Of a DNA stretch of 64,000 nt, positions 37,458 to 46,412 are shown in pieces. Origin of the DNA: Cyclospora cayetanensis (lineage: Eukaryota > Apicomplexa > Conoidasida > Eucoccidiorida > Eimeriidae). The notes below the pieces were generated by a model. That model saw only the letters and a list, made by a program, of their open reading frames with translations. It did not search any database and had not been told where the DNA came from. Positions within the stretch are counted from its first letter, which is position 1. Every line of letters starts with the position of its first letter. The translations under genes and the position numbers were made by a program. Location: positions 1 through 64,000 of the forward strand of contig NW_020312084.1 of assembly GCF_002999335.1 (NCBI RefSeq), in the 5' to 3' direction.

Positions 37458-39722
37458 TTGTTGCATGAGGCTTTCCTTCGCTTCCGACCTGAAGCCCTCC
37501 CGCTGCATTTTCTTGCTGCTCAGGCAAGGCTGAAGCTCCAGGGTTTGGGTGTTGTTTCGTTAGCCGGCAGCATAGTCACCGGCCTTGCCCGTGCGTTGCA
37601 GCAGGCAACAGGCTCTCGAGACGCCGCGCAGCACACTATGTCACCTTGGGAGGCTCACCTTAGCACTACATCTGCTGTGGAAGCGAATACGGGGCATTTT
37701 AGAAACGAAGAAGGAGCAGTGCAGCGCATCCAGCGGGGTAAGCAGCACCTGACGCACCTGTGGCAGGAACAAAAGCAGCTACCCCAGTTATGGCAGCGGT
37801 CACAGGCCCCCGAACTCGATAGAGCACGAAAACCTATGCATGCTCTCTGTGCTGCTGCCCACCGTAAAAGCAGCTGCAGCACCTGCAGCGTCTGCAGCAG
37901 TGTCTTCAGCTGCTCACAAGAAGCGGAAGCAGCAGCCATCCCAGTTCACCCTGCAGCTGGCGTGCGTAGGCGCCGCTATGCTTCTGTTCCCCCTACTCAG
38001 TCTCCTTGCCCTCTCACTACTGGCGTTGCTGCTGGTCTCGCTGTCCAGAAGGATGAGGAGCTGCTGCGGGTGCACCAACGTGTTAGGGAGCTCTTGCTGA
38101 AACAGCGGCAGCAAATCCAGCAGCAAATCAGCCTGCAAAGGCAACAAGAACACGTACAACAGCTTTTGGAGGAACAGCAACGGCGTCTCCAGTTGCACGA
38201 CCAGGAGCAGCAGCAACTGCTGCTGCAACAGCAGCGAAAACTGGCACAACTTCAGCAGACCCTGCAGCACCGAGATCTCGCGCAGACGCAGCACCAGCAC
38301 CAGCAACAACAGCAGCAGATACAGCAGCAACAGCAGCGGATGCAGCAGCAAATGCACCAGCTACAGGTACACCAACAGCAGCAGCAGCGCTGTGAAAGAT
38401 CCCTAACAGTTCCAACAGGTGCCCCTGCGCATGGCCTGCATCAGCATGACGAGCAAGAGCTTCGTGCGAGGAAGAGGGAGAATAAGATTCCCCAAGGCGA
38501 GTCAAATTCTGAGCCTCTGCACCGCACTGCTCCAGCGGCCCTTAGTGGCAAGTGGGGTGAACAACTACAGCAGCAGCAGCAAGAACGGGAGCTGCCATGC
38601 AGTGGCAGCAGCACTGGCTCAATGGCCACGACTGCTGCCCTTGGAAATCGCTTGCTGCGCTCGCTATCATCTCTCGGCCTAAGAAAAGAAAAGTCTGTAA
38701 CCGATCCGCAGCAGCAACAAGAATCTCCGCCCGTGTGGCAGAATCAGGAGCATCAGCACAATCAGCAGCATGCGAAGGTATTCCTCAAACGAGAGGACCA
38801 AGGATGGCAGCACGGGGCACGCCCCCAGCAGCGGCAGCGCGACCAAGTACGTACACCACAGCACCAGCCGCTCTACATGCAGCAGCGCATGCTGCGAGAG
38901 TTGCAGACCTGCATGCAGCAAGGCGCCTATAAACAGATGCGTCATCATCTTCAACAGTACCAGCAGATGCAGCAGCAGATGCACCACACAGCATGGCTGA
39001 GGAGCCAAAGTCCTAACCGTTGCAGTAGCGGCGGTATCAGTACCAGCATACGGCAACACAGTTTCGTTCATGGGTGCTCGCGACGGAGATCTGAGACATC
39101 TGGCATGTACTCTGCAAGTCTTCCCATTCCGTCATCAGCAAGAGCAGCAGGGAAAGAGCAGCAGGGAAAACATGCCTGCAGGCGTGAAGGACCTGATGCT
39201 GTTGACGCCTTTTCCCCTGCGCCTCCTACTACGGCAGTTTGCTCTAGTTTGTCAATCCCGGACGGCTGCGTGGTGGTGCAGGAGGAGGTCAAGGCGCAGG
39301 TTTTAGATGTTGCTGCTGCTGCTGAAAGGGCGAAGCGTATGGGTAACGCAACAGCAACCGCAGCTGTGGCAGCAGCAGCGAAGTCCCAAACTGTTCAGCT
39401 GACTCGCCTTAGACCTTATTTGGTTCCCGTTGATATCTATGTGCCTAAGCTTGTCCACGTGCCCTTACATATGATACAACAGCGCGTAGAGCATGCTGCT
39501 GTCAACCCGGCTGCAGGAGCTGCCCCCGTCACCGCGCCTCATAAGCAGCAGCGAGGCCGGCTAAGCCAACGGCAGGTAGAGGCATTCAATATACTGCAGC
39601 ACCAACAATTTGAGCAGATGATGCGGCGAGCAAGGGAGCAGGCTGCACTTTACGGCGCCCAGGCACTGTCCATACAGCAACTGCTGTTGCGACAGCACAC
39701 GCCGCCGCAGGAGCGGCAGTAG
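37458..39722 (+). CDS. Gln-rich protein, function unknown
   Basis: A 2.2 kb frame dominated by Gln: it carries CAG runs across about 38100-38400 and again near 38560-38580, 38710-38970. The Gln-rich part has heptad-like Leu/Gln spacing suggesting coiled coil. The last ~130 residues are of normal composition and contain RLRPYLVPVDIYVPKLVHVP, reminiscent of the V/P-rich repeats of alveolins, here seen only once. The true N-terminus is uncertain: no ATG opens the frame, so either an acceptor (for example TGCTGCTCAG ending at 37523) joins it to an upstream exon or the first in-frame ATG at 37638 is used (694 residues). I do not know a function. Confidence 0.65.
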   Translation: MLHEAFLRFRPEALPLHFLAAQARLKLQGLGVVSLAGSIVTGLARALQQATGSRDAAQHTMSPWEAHLSTTSAVEANTGHFRNEEGAVQRIQRGKQHLTHLWQEQKQLPQLWQRSQAPELDRARKPMHALCAAAHRKSSCSTCSVCSSVFSCSQEAEAAAIPVHPAAGVRRRRYASVPPTQSPCPLTTGVAAGLAVQKDEELLRVHQRVRELLLKQRQQIQQQISLQRQQEHVQQLLEEQQRRLQLHDQEQQQLLLQQQRKLAQLQQTLQHRDLAQTQHQHQQQQQQIQQQQQRMQQQMHQLQVHQQQQQRCERSLTVPTGAPAHGLHQHDEQELRARKRENKIPQGESNSEPLHRTAPAALSGKWGEQLQQQQQERELPCSGSSTGSMATTAALGNRLLRSLSSLGLRKEKSVTDPQQQQESPPVWQNQEHQHNQQHAKVFLKREDQGWQHGARPQQRQRDQVRTPQHQPLYMQQRMLRELQTCMQQGAYKQMRHHLQQYQQMQQQMHHTAWLRSQSPNRCSSGGISTSIRQHSFVHGCSRRRSETSGMYSASLPIPSSARAAGKEQQGKHACRREGPDAVDAFSPAPPTTAVCSSLSIPDGCVVVQEEVKAQVLDVAAAAERAKRMGNATATAAVAAAAKSQTVQLTRLRPYLVPVDIYVPKLVHVPLHMIQQRVEHAAVNPAAGAAPVTAPHKQQRGRLSQRQVEAFNILQHQQFEQMMRRAREQAALYGAQALSIQQLLLRQHTPPQERQ

Positions 39723-40935
39723 CAGGATGATGCTCAACGGGAAAGGTGCTCCACTTTTCGACGAGTAGGCGAGGCATTTGTTCCAATCGCTTTTCATGCC
39801 CAAAGAGCTGAACTCAACCCACCGCTTTCTATATATAAGTCTTCGCACTGTGTCCCTACAGGCCCGCCTGCGGCAATAGGAGACTGCGCTATTGCAGGGT
39901 CCTTACGTTATCAGGACACCAATTAGAGTCAGACCATTGGCGGAAACACCTCTCTCGCTCTATACATATATATATATATATTTGTACATGTTTACACTTG
40001 TTTAATTCATGACTTGAATGTACACCATACACTTTTGAATGCAGATCATTACATTTATATATATATGTATATATGTACATACAGCCTCAGACAGAGGGGC
40101 GTCGGCTTTGTCACAAGCACGGGAACACAGTGCAACGTGCATGCATATATGGACTACGATCAAAATCTCTATGCCTGTACGTTCCTACTTAGCCCGGGCA
40201 AGTTTATTTACAGCGCTATCTAGATCAGAGAGAAAGAAAACAAGAATAGTTACCTCCAGGAGCCTTCGCCGCGCTACACAGCTGCCATGTAGAAGCTGAG
40301 TGTCTGTGTCCCTGTTGCCCTTGCTGCTCCTGCATAACGTTGTCGCCCGTTCGCTACACAGGGACAGCGGTGGCCTGCATGGCGTGTGCGCGGCTGCAGC
40401 TGCATGCAGCAGCAGCGGTCAAGGTTTTCTATCCCTGTGCAACTGAGTAGCGGTTCGTGACTTCAGCCGCGTATGCAGCCGGGCATCCATTAGAGACGCT
40501 CAACAGACAATCCATTGCGGAGCTCTTGTCGCAGACATGACAGCAGCAGCAAGCACCTATAGCAGCGCCAGCGGCTGGTTGCTGCATGCAGCGGGAAAGG
40601 GTTTCTCGTGGCGAGTTAGACACCCCAGGTGAAGGGAAATGAACTGCAGTTTTGAACCGCGCTTCTTAGCTCGAAAAATGCAAAGCCACGAATTTAAAGG
40701 CCTGAATAGGAGGCTTTAGGTGCTAGAATACGGAAAAGGAGGTAGGGCGAATAAAGTTTGGCACGATGTAGCTTCGGCTAAACTGCGCAGCAGCTGCATG
40801 CACCGTGGACCGAAAGTGTATACTGGGGGAGCCAGAGCAGCGAAAGCCACAACCATTCAGAAATTTCTGGCGCAACAGCGCAGAAGTACCAAGACGCATG
40901 GTAGGTACGCCTGCCTGGGGGGGTCAATGTAGCAT
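39723..40935. other. convergent 3' spacer
   Basis: 1.2 kb between the Gln-rich gene and the secretory-pathway gene on the other strand. It holds two short TA-type runs (about 39962-39981 and 40052-40080). No gene is recognised; open frames are under 90 codons. Confidence 0.55.
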
Positions 40936-43501
40936 CTAGGGCAAAGGCTTTAGTGCAAGGCTCCGCACAAACACCAAAGGATTCTCTTGGTGCTGCTGCT
41001 GCTGTTGCTTGGGTGTATACAGCACAACTATGGAGCAGACGTGCGTAGACGTGAAGGCAACAACCTGCGAGGCGGTGTATACGGCCCAGCGGCTCTTGCT
41101 GCTTTTACTGCTGCCGATGCCGCTGCTGCTGCTGGCGATGAGGTGGCTAGGAGGGAGAAATAACCATTTGTCATCGCCTGGTAGCTGATCTTGCGTGGTG
41201 TAGTTCTTCAGCTGTAGTGACAATACCTCTTGTGCCTGCTCATCCTCCGCATCCAGGCCCCCCCAAAAAGACGTGCCCTCCGTGCTGGTGGAGCTGGGAG
41301 TACACCGCAAAGCAGCGCCAGAAAAATCCGCGGGCAGCCTGAAGAGAAAGCACAAGAAGACACCCTAATGCTAATCTCAATGATGCGCACTTTTCCACAG
41401 TCAATAGCGCCGCATAAGCGTATGCGTATGCACGAAGCCGCATTAAGGGGCACTGCAATGTGTGGGGAGGGAAGCCAAGGGTCATGGTGGAATCGTACAA
41501 GAAGGCAGATAGAGCACGAGAGAGCGATTTGCAGAGAAATCGATGAGAAAGCAACCTACTTCCACGCGTTGCTACCATACTATCTGCCCGAAACTGCTGC
41601 AGCCACTACGAAAGCTCACGTGTTGACGCCAAGAGGCAGCGTGTTGACGCCGATATCCTGTGGGAAAAACCCTGAAGGGTCCGCATGGATCTCGTGCGGC
41701 TTCACATCGGTCACCCCGTCTGTTGCTTCTGTGTTAGCGCCTCCGTCAGTGATCTCTCTCGCTGCTGCTGCACTTGCCTGCACGGCTGTTGCCGTTGCTG
41801 CTGCTGCTGCTTCGGGTGCAGCCACAAAGGACGCAGCGAATTGCACGCGTCCGGTGACTAGCACCGCAGGACTCCTAGAGGCATCAATTACAGCAGCAAG
41901 CGCGGGAAGAACGAGATGAAAGAGAGGGACAGCCACACGGGATGCAGCTGCTCCCCCTCACACACGCCAGAAACATTTGGCGCGACATCTACCTGTCTGG
42001 CCCGAAGTTTCTCGCACGTTCTCCATTGGGTTGCTTGTCTCTCTATCTATCTATGTATCTATCTATTTATCTATCTATCTATCTCTCTGTGCTGGACTTC
42101 CGCAGAGTGTGTGTCTTATTCTTTCTTAGGGTCAGTGGATTGGCGATCTCTTTAGAGTTTTCTTGTGGCGTCCATTTTCTCGTTCTGGTAGCGGAAAACA
42201 CGTCTCTGCACCCCTATGTGCCTCTCCAGTGGACTTCTGTACATCCCCCCTCCTACGATGTCTCACTACTCGTGCAGCAAGCCCCTCTGCTGCCACTTTC
42301 TTCCCAACCATCTCGCTTACTGGAGTGCCGTTGCAGCAAAAGGCCCACGACCTTCCCCAGGGGCGGGACCTAGCACCGTCTCACCCCCCCACCCGCCAGC
42401 TAGCCAGTCGTTGACGTGCAACCTGGAGCAGGAGCAGCAATACGATCACAGGCATTGCGACAGCATCAAGGGCTCTGGCGGCAGATGCATGCAATCGCCA
42501 AGCCGCAACAGTCACGCGCGCGAGGAATTAGCACAGTCACCCCCTACGCAGCCCAGCAAGCGCCTTCCCCCACCCCGAGCGGCCAAGGCACGCAGTTAGG
42601 CTCCGTAAAATGAGGCAACACCAACAGCAACCGCAAGGCCTTCCTACCTGATGATCTTAAGGCTCCTGAGCTGCTCCTGCTGCTGAGGCAAAGCCAGCGG
42701 CTGCCACCCTTGAAGGGAGAGACTCGCAGACGACTCCCAATAGAAGAGCTTTGTTCCTGCAGAGGCCGCAGGCGCAGCCGAGGCATTAAGGACCTGCACG
42801 TGCAGTTGCTGCTCTTGCAGGAAAAAGGAAAGAAGGGGGAAGGGGGTACACGGGGTGTAAGGGGAAAGAAGAGGGGTAAGGAGAAAGAAGGGGGGAAAGG
42901 GAGGCCCGCCTTACGCTGAAGTCTGCTTCCTACTGCCTCCCATATAACACCCGAGGCTAGTCCTCCGCCTGTGCTCGACTCTGCAGCACAACCAGAAGCA
43001 CTGGCATCAGCCGGATGCCATAGATTGCGTCAGTACACCCCACAAAGCCCCAACAAATGCGGCCTGATGCTACTGCTGCCCCTGCAGGCGTGCGCTGAAT
43101 CTTTTTTTCACCTCGCCATGAAAGCCCGTGTGGATCGCGGCCGTAGAAAATGACGCGGGGGGGCCTGAGCCATGGGGCGTTACACAGATGCAAGCGGCAT
43201 CCGCATCCTTGCATGCACGAGCCGACGGCAGCACGCGCTGGACGGGAAGACTGGTACATGCTATATATGCATATGTGTATATAGGAAGGCGCACAGGAGC
43301 AGACCAATGCGCTAGGCAGCGGGAGGCATGCCAAAGCATGCGTTTTGAGGGTGTGGGGTGACGTCTTGTTTATCCACACTGCCCTCCCCAGCGCTTCCCT
43401 CGCTAGGCCCTTCTCTATCTGAGGGCGTACCGGGGTGTCTGGTCATTCCAAACACGAGCTCCCAAGAAGCAGAAAAACAGTGTAAGAAGCAGGACGTTCA
43501 T
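40936..43501 (-). CDS. secretory-pathway protein of unknown family, six exons
   Basis: Six exons, 43501-43431, 43164-43112, 42980-42915, 42813-42648, 41874-41620 and 41338-40936, fit together in phase and give 337 residues. The start is a clear signal peptide (MNVLLLTLFFCFLGARVW), so the product enters the ER or apicoplast route. The middle (LFYWESSASLSLQGWQPL and following) looks like a beta-sandwich segment; exon 5 is Ala-rich; exon 6 has KWLFLPPSHLI and a weak hydrophobic stretch near the C-terminus, plus a short Gln run. The middle has a faint resemblance to the ER membrane complex subunit EMC10 (a GxLFW-type block followed by a Leu-rich helix), but I would not name it. All junctions except the second and third have good consensus. 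Confidence 0.6.
42037..42088. repeat. (TATC)n microsatellite
   Basis: About a dozen TATC/TATT tetranucleotides in a row. It lies in the fourth intron of the six-exon gene on the - strand (41875-42647). Confidence 0.93.
42818..42907. repeat. polypurine tract in intron
   Basis: An almost pure G/A stretch on the + strand of about 90 bases, broken by a few T and C. On the host gene (- strand) it is a polypyrimidine tract directly upstream of the acceptor of exon 4 (42813), where it would serve splicing. Confidence 0.85.
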
Positions 43502-43669
43502 TGCTCCCCACTGCACCACACAGCGCAGCACACCCGTTCCCCGCCTGAGTGCCGTGCTAGGGGATGAAGGGGGGCAAGGCTGGCGTGTACGCCGCTTATT
43601 CGTGCATGCGTGGCTCTACTTCCTGAACGAAAGCCGCATCGTCGTCTGCAGACGCGGAGGACGCTGCTT

Positions 43670-44551
43670 TCACACTGGCAGCAGCAGCAAAAATATAGCC
43701 GCCTCAAAGAAAGTGACGCTTGCATCCCAAGCCACACGCACTCTCCTAGATCTGCGATGCGCCCTAGGCGTAACGGCGAAGAGAACAGCGCCTAAAATCC
43801 AGAGAAGAGGAGCCCAACAAAGAATGCCCGCCGCAAGCAGAAGCTGCTGACAGGTAGGATCATCGTACACTGCGGCGCTGTCTTCCTCCTCCTCGTCAAT
43901 CTCCACCCCCTCCTCAGTCGCAGTCAGTCTTGCGGGTGTTGCTGGGGCCGCTGCAGCTTCCAGCTCGCCGTTTCGATGATCTCCTCTTACCCGTCTCCAA
44001 AGCCTGCGCAGAGGACTGTCTCTGCTGCTGCTGCTGCTGCTGCTCGCAGTTGCTGCTGCTGCTGCTGCCTCTGCCTCGGCTCCTTCTGAAGGGGGGGCGC
44101 CTGGGGATGTCACGCTTTCTGCTGCCGCGACACTCCGTCCCTCCAAGAGCAGCAGCGCTTGCGCCCTATAGATTGCAGCCACCAGGCCTCTAGGCGCTTG
44201 AAAATCTGTGCTGCTGCTGCTGGTAGTGGTGTTGTGCATACTGCTGTCAAGGGCCGTGCTGGCGTCTCCCACTCGCCTCCTCTCAGAGAAGCTGCCGCTG
44301 TTCTCCTCCTGCTGCTCCTGCTGCTGTTGCTGCTCCTGCTGCTGCGCTGCAGCGAGGGCGTCCTCTGTGTGTGCAACACCCTCCCCGACTACCGGTTCAT
44401 ACCTTCTTCTGCGCCTCCTTGAAGGCCTCTGCGGCTGGAGCTGCTGCTGCTGCTGCTGCTGCTGTAACGGCAGCCGCAGCACCCGCCGCATCCAATTCAC
44501 AAAAGTTCCCCCTGATGCTGACTGCTCGTGCTGTTCAACAGCTAACGGCAT
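43670..44551 (-). CDS. protein with C-terminal hydrophobic hairpin, function unknown
   Basis: A 293-residue frame from an ATG at 44551. The N-terminal two thirds are low-complexity: a Gln run, an Arg run, another Gln/Glu run, Ser runs and an acidic run (EIDEEEED). The C-terminus has two hydrophobic segments separated by an Arg-rich loop: LLLAAGILCWAPLLWILGAV and, at the very end, FFEAAIFLLLLPV before the stop. This would be a membrane hairpin with most of the protein in the cytosol. A splice just before the stop was considered but would need a 30-base intron. The frame continues open upstream through CAAA repeats, so an extra 5' exon is possible. No family recognised. Confidence 0.5.
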   Translation of the reverse strand: MPLAVEQHEQSASGGTFVNWMRRVLRLPLQQQQQQQQLQPQRPSRRRRRRYEPVVGEGVAHTEDALAAAQQQEQQQQQEQQEENSGSFSERRRVGDASTALDSSMHNTTTSSSSTDFQAPRGLVAAIYRAQALLLLEGRSVAAAESVTSPGAPPSEGAEAEAAAAAATASSSSSSSRDSPLRRLWRRVRGDHRNGELEAAAAPATPARLTATEEGVEIDEEEEDSAAVYDDPTCQQLLLAAGILCWAPLLWILGAVLFAVTPRAHRRSRRVRVAWDASVTFFEAAIFLLLLPV

Positions 44552-44664
44552 ACTGCCCTGGGGTGTACCTGCTGAACCACCTGCAGCATCGGAGCTTGCC
44601 GGCCTTCCCAACACACGCGGCTGCAGCTCCAACGCACCTCCTGCATTGCAAAACTCACAACCAG

Positions 44665-44797
44665 CACATATATATATACATATACATATATATACACAAA
44701 CACACACAAACACACAAATACACACAAACAAACAAACAAACAAACAAACAAACAAACAAACAAACAAACAAACAAACAAACAAACAAACAAACAAAC

Positions 44798-44829
<32 letters not shown>

Positions 44830-44856
44830 AAACAAACAAACAAACAAACAAACAAA

Positions 44857-44888
<32 letters not shown>
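44665..44888. repeat. compound microsatellite TA / CAAA / CTAA / CA
   Basis: Four adjoining tracts: TA/CATA words, then about 20 CAAA units, about 8 CTAA units, another block of CAAA, and finally (CA)n. It lies about 110 bases upstream of the start of the - strand gene at 44551. Confidence 0.96.
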
Positions 44889-44890
<2 letters not shown>

Positions 44891-45105
44891 GTGCGAAACA
44901 GCAGCTCCACTACCACCCCTGTTCCCGCATTCCAGCACGCAGCAACTGAACGCGCGACCAGTGGTGCTTTAGCAAGAGGCCCCCACAATAATTTGCAGAA
45001 ATAAAGACCCTAAGGCTTCGAAGAGAGCAGCTGGCTGTAACTAGGCTTCCGACTACTAGTTCAAATGAAACTCCACACTCAGAAGGAAAGCTCTTTTACG
45101 CCTGT

Positions 45106-45522
45106 CTACTGCTCCTGCTCTTGCTGCAGCTCATGTGTACTGCGACTGCACGTACCAAAGGCTAGACTGTCGATATCTGTGTCGCTCTCAGCATCAGCAT
45201 CGAACAAGACATCTCCACTATCAAGGCGTTCGTCATCTGCACCTTCTGCTGCTATTGCTGCGGCGGCAGCTGCAGCTGCTACTAATTCGTCTTCAGCCGC
45301 ATGCAGTCCCTCTTGAGCTGCTCCGCATCCGTTTGGCCGTGCTGTTCTCCACATTGTTGCCCAGCGCTTCAGAAGAACAGGGGGCCTCTGTTTTCCTGAG
45401 GGAGACTCTGCCGGGGGTTCTAAGTGCGCTAGGCCCTTCTCTGCCGCCTTTACGGCAAGCAGACGAGGAACCTGCTGCTGACAGCTGTCGCTACAGCTGC
45501 TACGCCTGCTCAGGGTTCCCAA
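45106..45522 (-). CDS. weak hypothetical exon
   Basis: A 138-codon frame with an Ala run and an acidic, Asp-rich stretch (DSGDVLFDADAESDTDIDS). A second - strand frame at 45565-45789 reads helical and mixed in composition but lacks an ATG or a good acceptor at its start, so the two could not be joined into a gene. The opposite strand is also open. It may be part of a real gene whose structure I cannot resolve, or chance. Confidence 0.25.
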   Translation of the reverse strand: MGTLSRRSSCSDSCQQQVPRLLAVKAAEKGLAHLEPPAESPSGKQRPPVLLKRWATMWRTARPNGCGAAQEGLHAAEDELVAAAAAAAAIAAEGADDERLDSGDVLFDADAESDTDIDSLAFGTCSRSTHELQQEQEQ

Positions 45523-45906
45523 CGAAGGAACAGGAAATACGCAACGTGCTCCCTGCTGTATGCGCTAGAGAGCGCAGAGAGTGCCCTGAAGCTTCGTGGT
45601 ATGCCGCCCCCGAGCGAATGCCTCGCAAAAATCGCTTAAAGCGCGAATCAGTTCAGTCACGACACGCAGGACGAGCTGCAAGGCGGTGCTGGTAGCTGCA
45701 ACAGCATCGTCTACTGCTGCAGAGAGGAATGACGGCTGTTGGAAAAGCCACTCCAGCAGCAGGTCCTCGCTTCGATCAGGCCACGACAACGAATGTCAAA
45801 ATCCTCATAACTCGAAGTTACGTGGAAGTCTCACAAGTGCCTTTTTCCCTCCGTATGCACAAGACAGGGGGCGACTCAGCGGATGCTGACCCTCTAGGGA
45901 AGGAGG

Positions 45907-45947
45907 GGGGCCCCCAAGGTCAGGGGGCTCTTGACCTTGGGGGCCCC
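45907..45947. repeat. perfect 16 bp inverted repeat, 9-base loop
   Basis: The arms GGGGCCCCCAAGGTCA and its exact reverse complement flank a 9-base loop. The stem is very GC-rich. It lies between the - strand genes and GatB, outside any recognised exon. Confidence 0.97.
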
Positions 45948-46273
45948 AAGCGGCGCAGGCTCCGGTAATTCCTTCACTTGAAGCCTCTCTTCGCATCAAC
46001 ATTCTGTTCGCATGCATGCTGGGGTGTCTCATCGGGGATCTCGTTCAAAACGGCTGTCGTCGGGGGGTGTTGCTGCTCCCGCCCCTGCAGTTGAGCACGA
46101 CGGCCTTCGATGCAAAACTGCCAAACATCGAGTCTCTGCTGCATCAGCCGCGTACAAGAAGAGGCAATAAGAGTCTTTTCCAGGGCTGTTGGGGGTTTTT
46201 GCCATTAGACCCCCTGCCGCTGTGTCGCTTGCTGGTATCGACAGGCGGGGGCAGCTGAAGCACACGCCTGTAA

Positions 46274-46310
46274 AGTCCACCTGCTGCTCTCTAGCAGCAG
46301 CAGGTGGACT
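46274..46310. repeat. perfect 15 bp inverted repeat upstream of GatB
   Basis: The arms AGTCCACCTGCTGCT and its exact reverse complement are separated by 7 bases. The element ends about 100 bases before the GatB start codon, so it lies in the promoter or 5' UTR. Confidence 0.95.
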
Positions 46311-46412
46311 GCTCAGCTGCACTCGGAGGGGCAGGCCTAGACTGTGCCTGATGCAGCGTCGGAAAAAACGGCGGCAGCAGCACTTGCTGCTGCGACAGAG
46401 GCCAGCTGCACA

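Noticed and set aside
43616..43675. A splice that would replace the C-terminus of the 43670-44551 gene
   Set aside because: Phase fits but the intron would be 30 bases, shorter than any other in this window (shortest accepted about 97).
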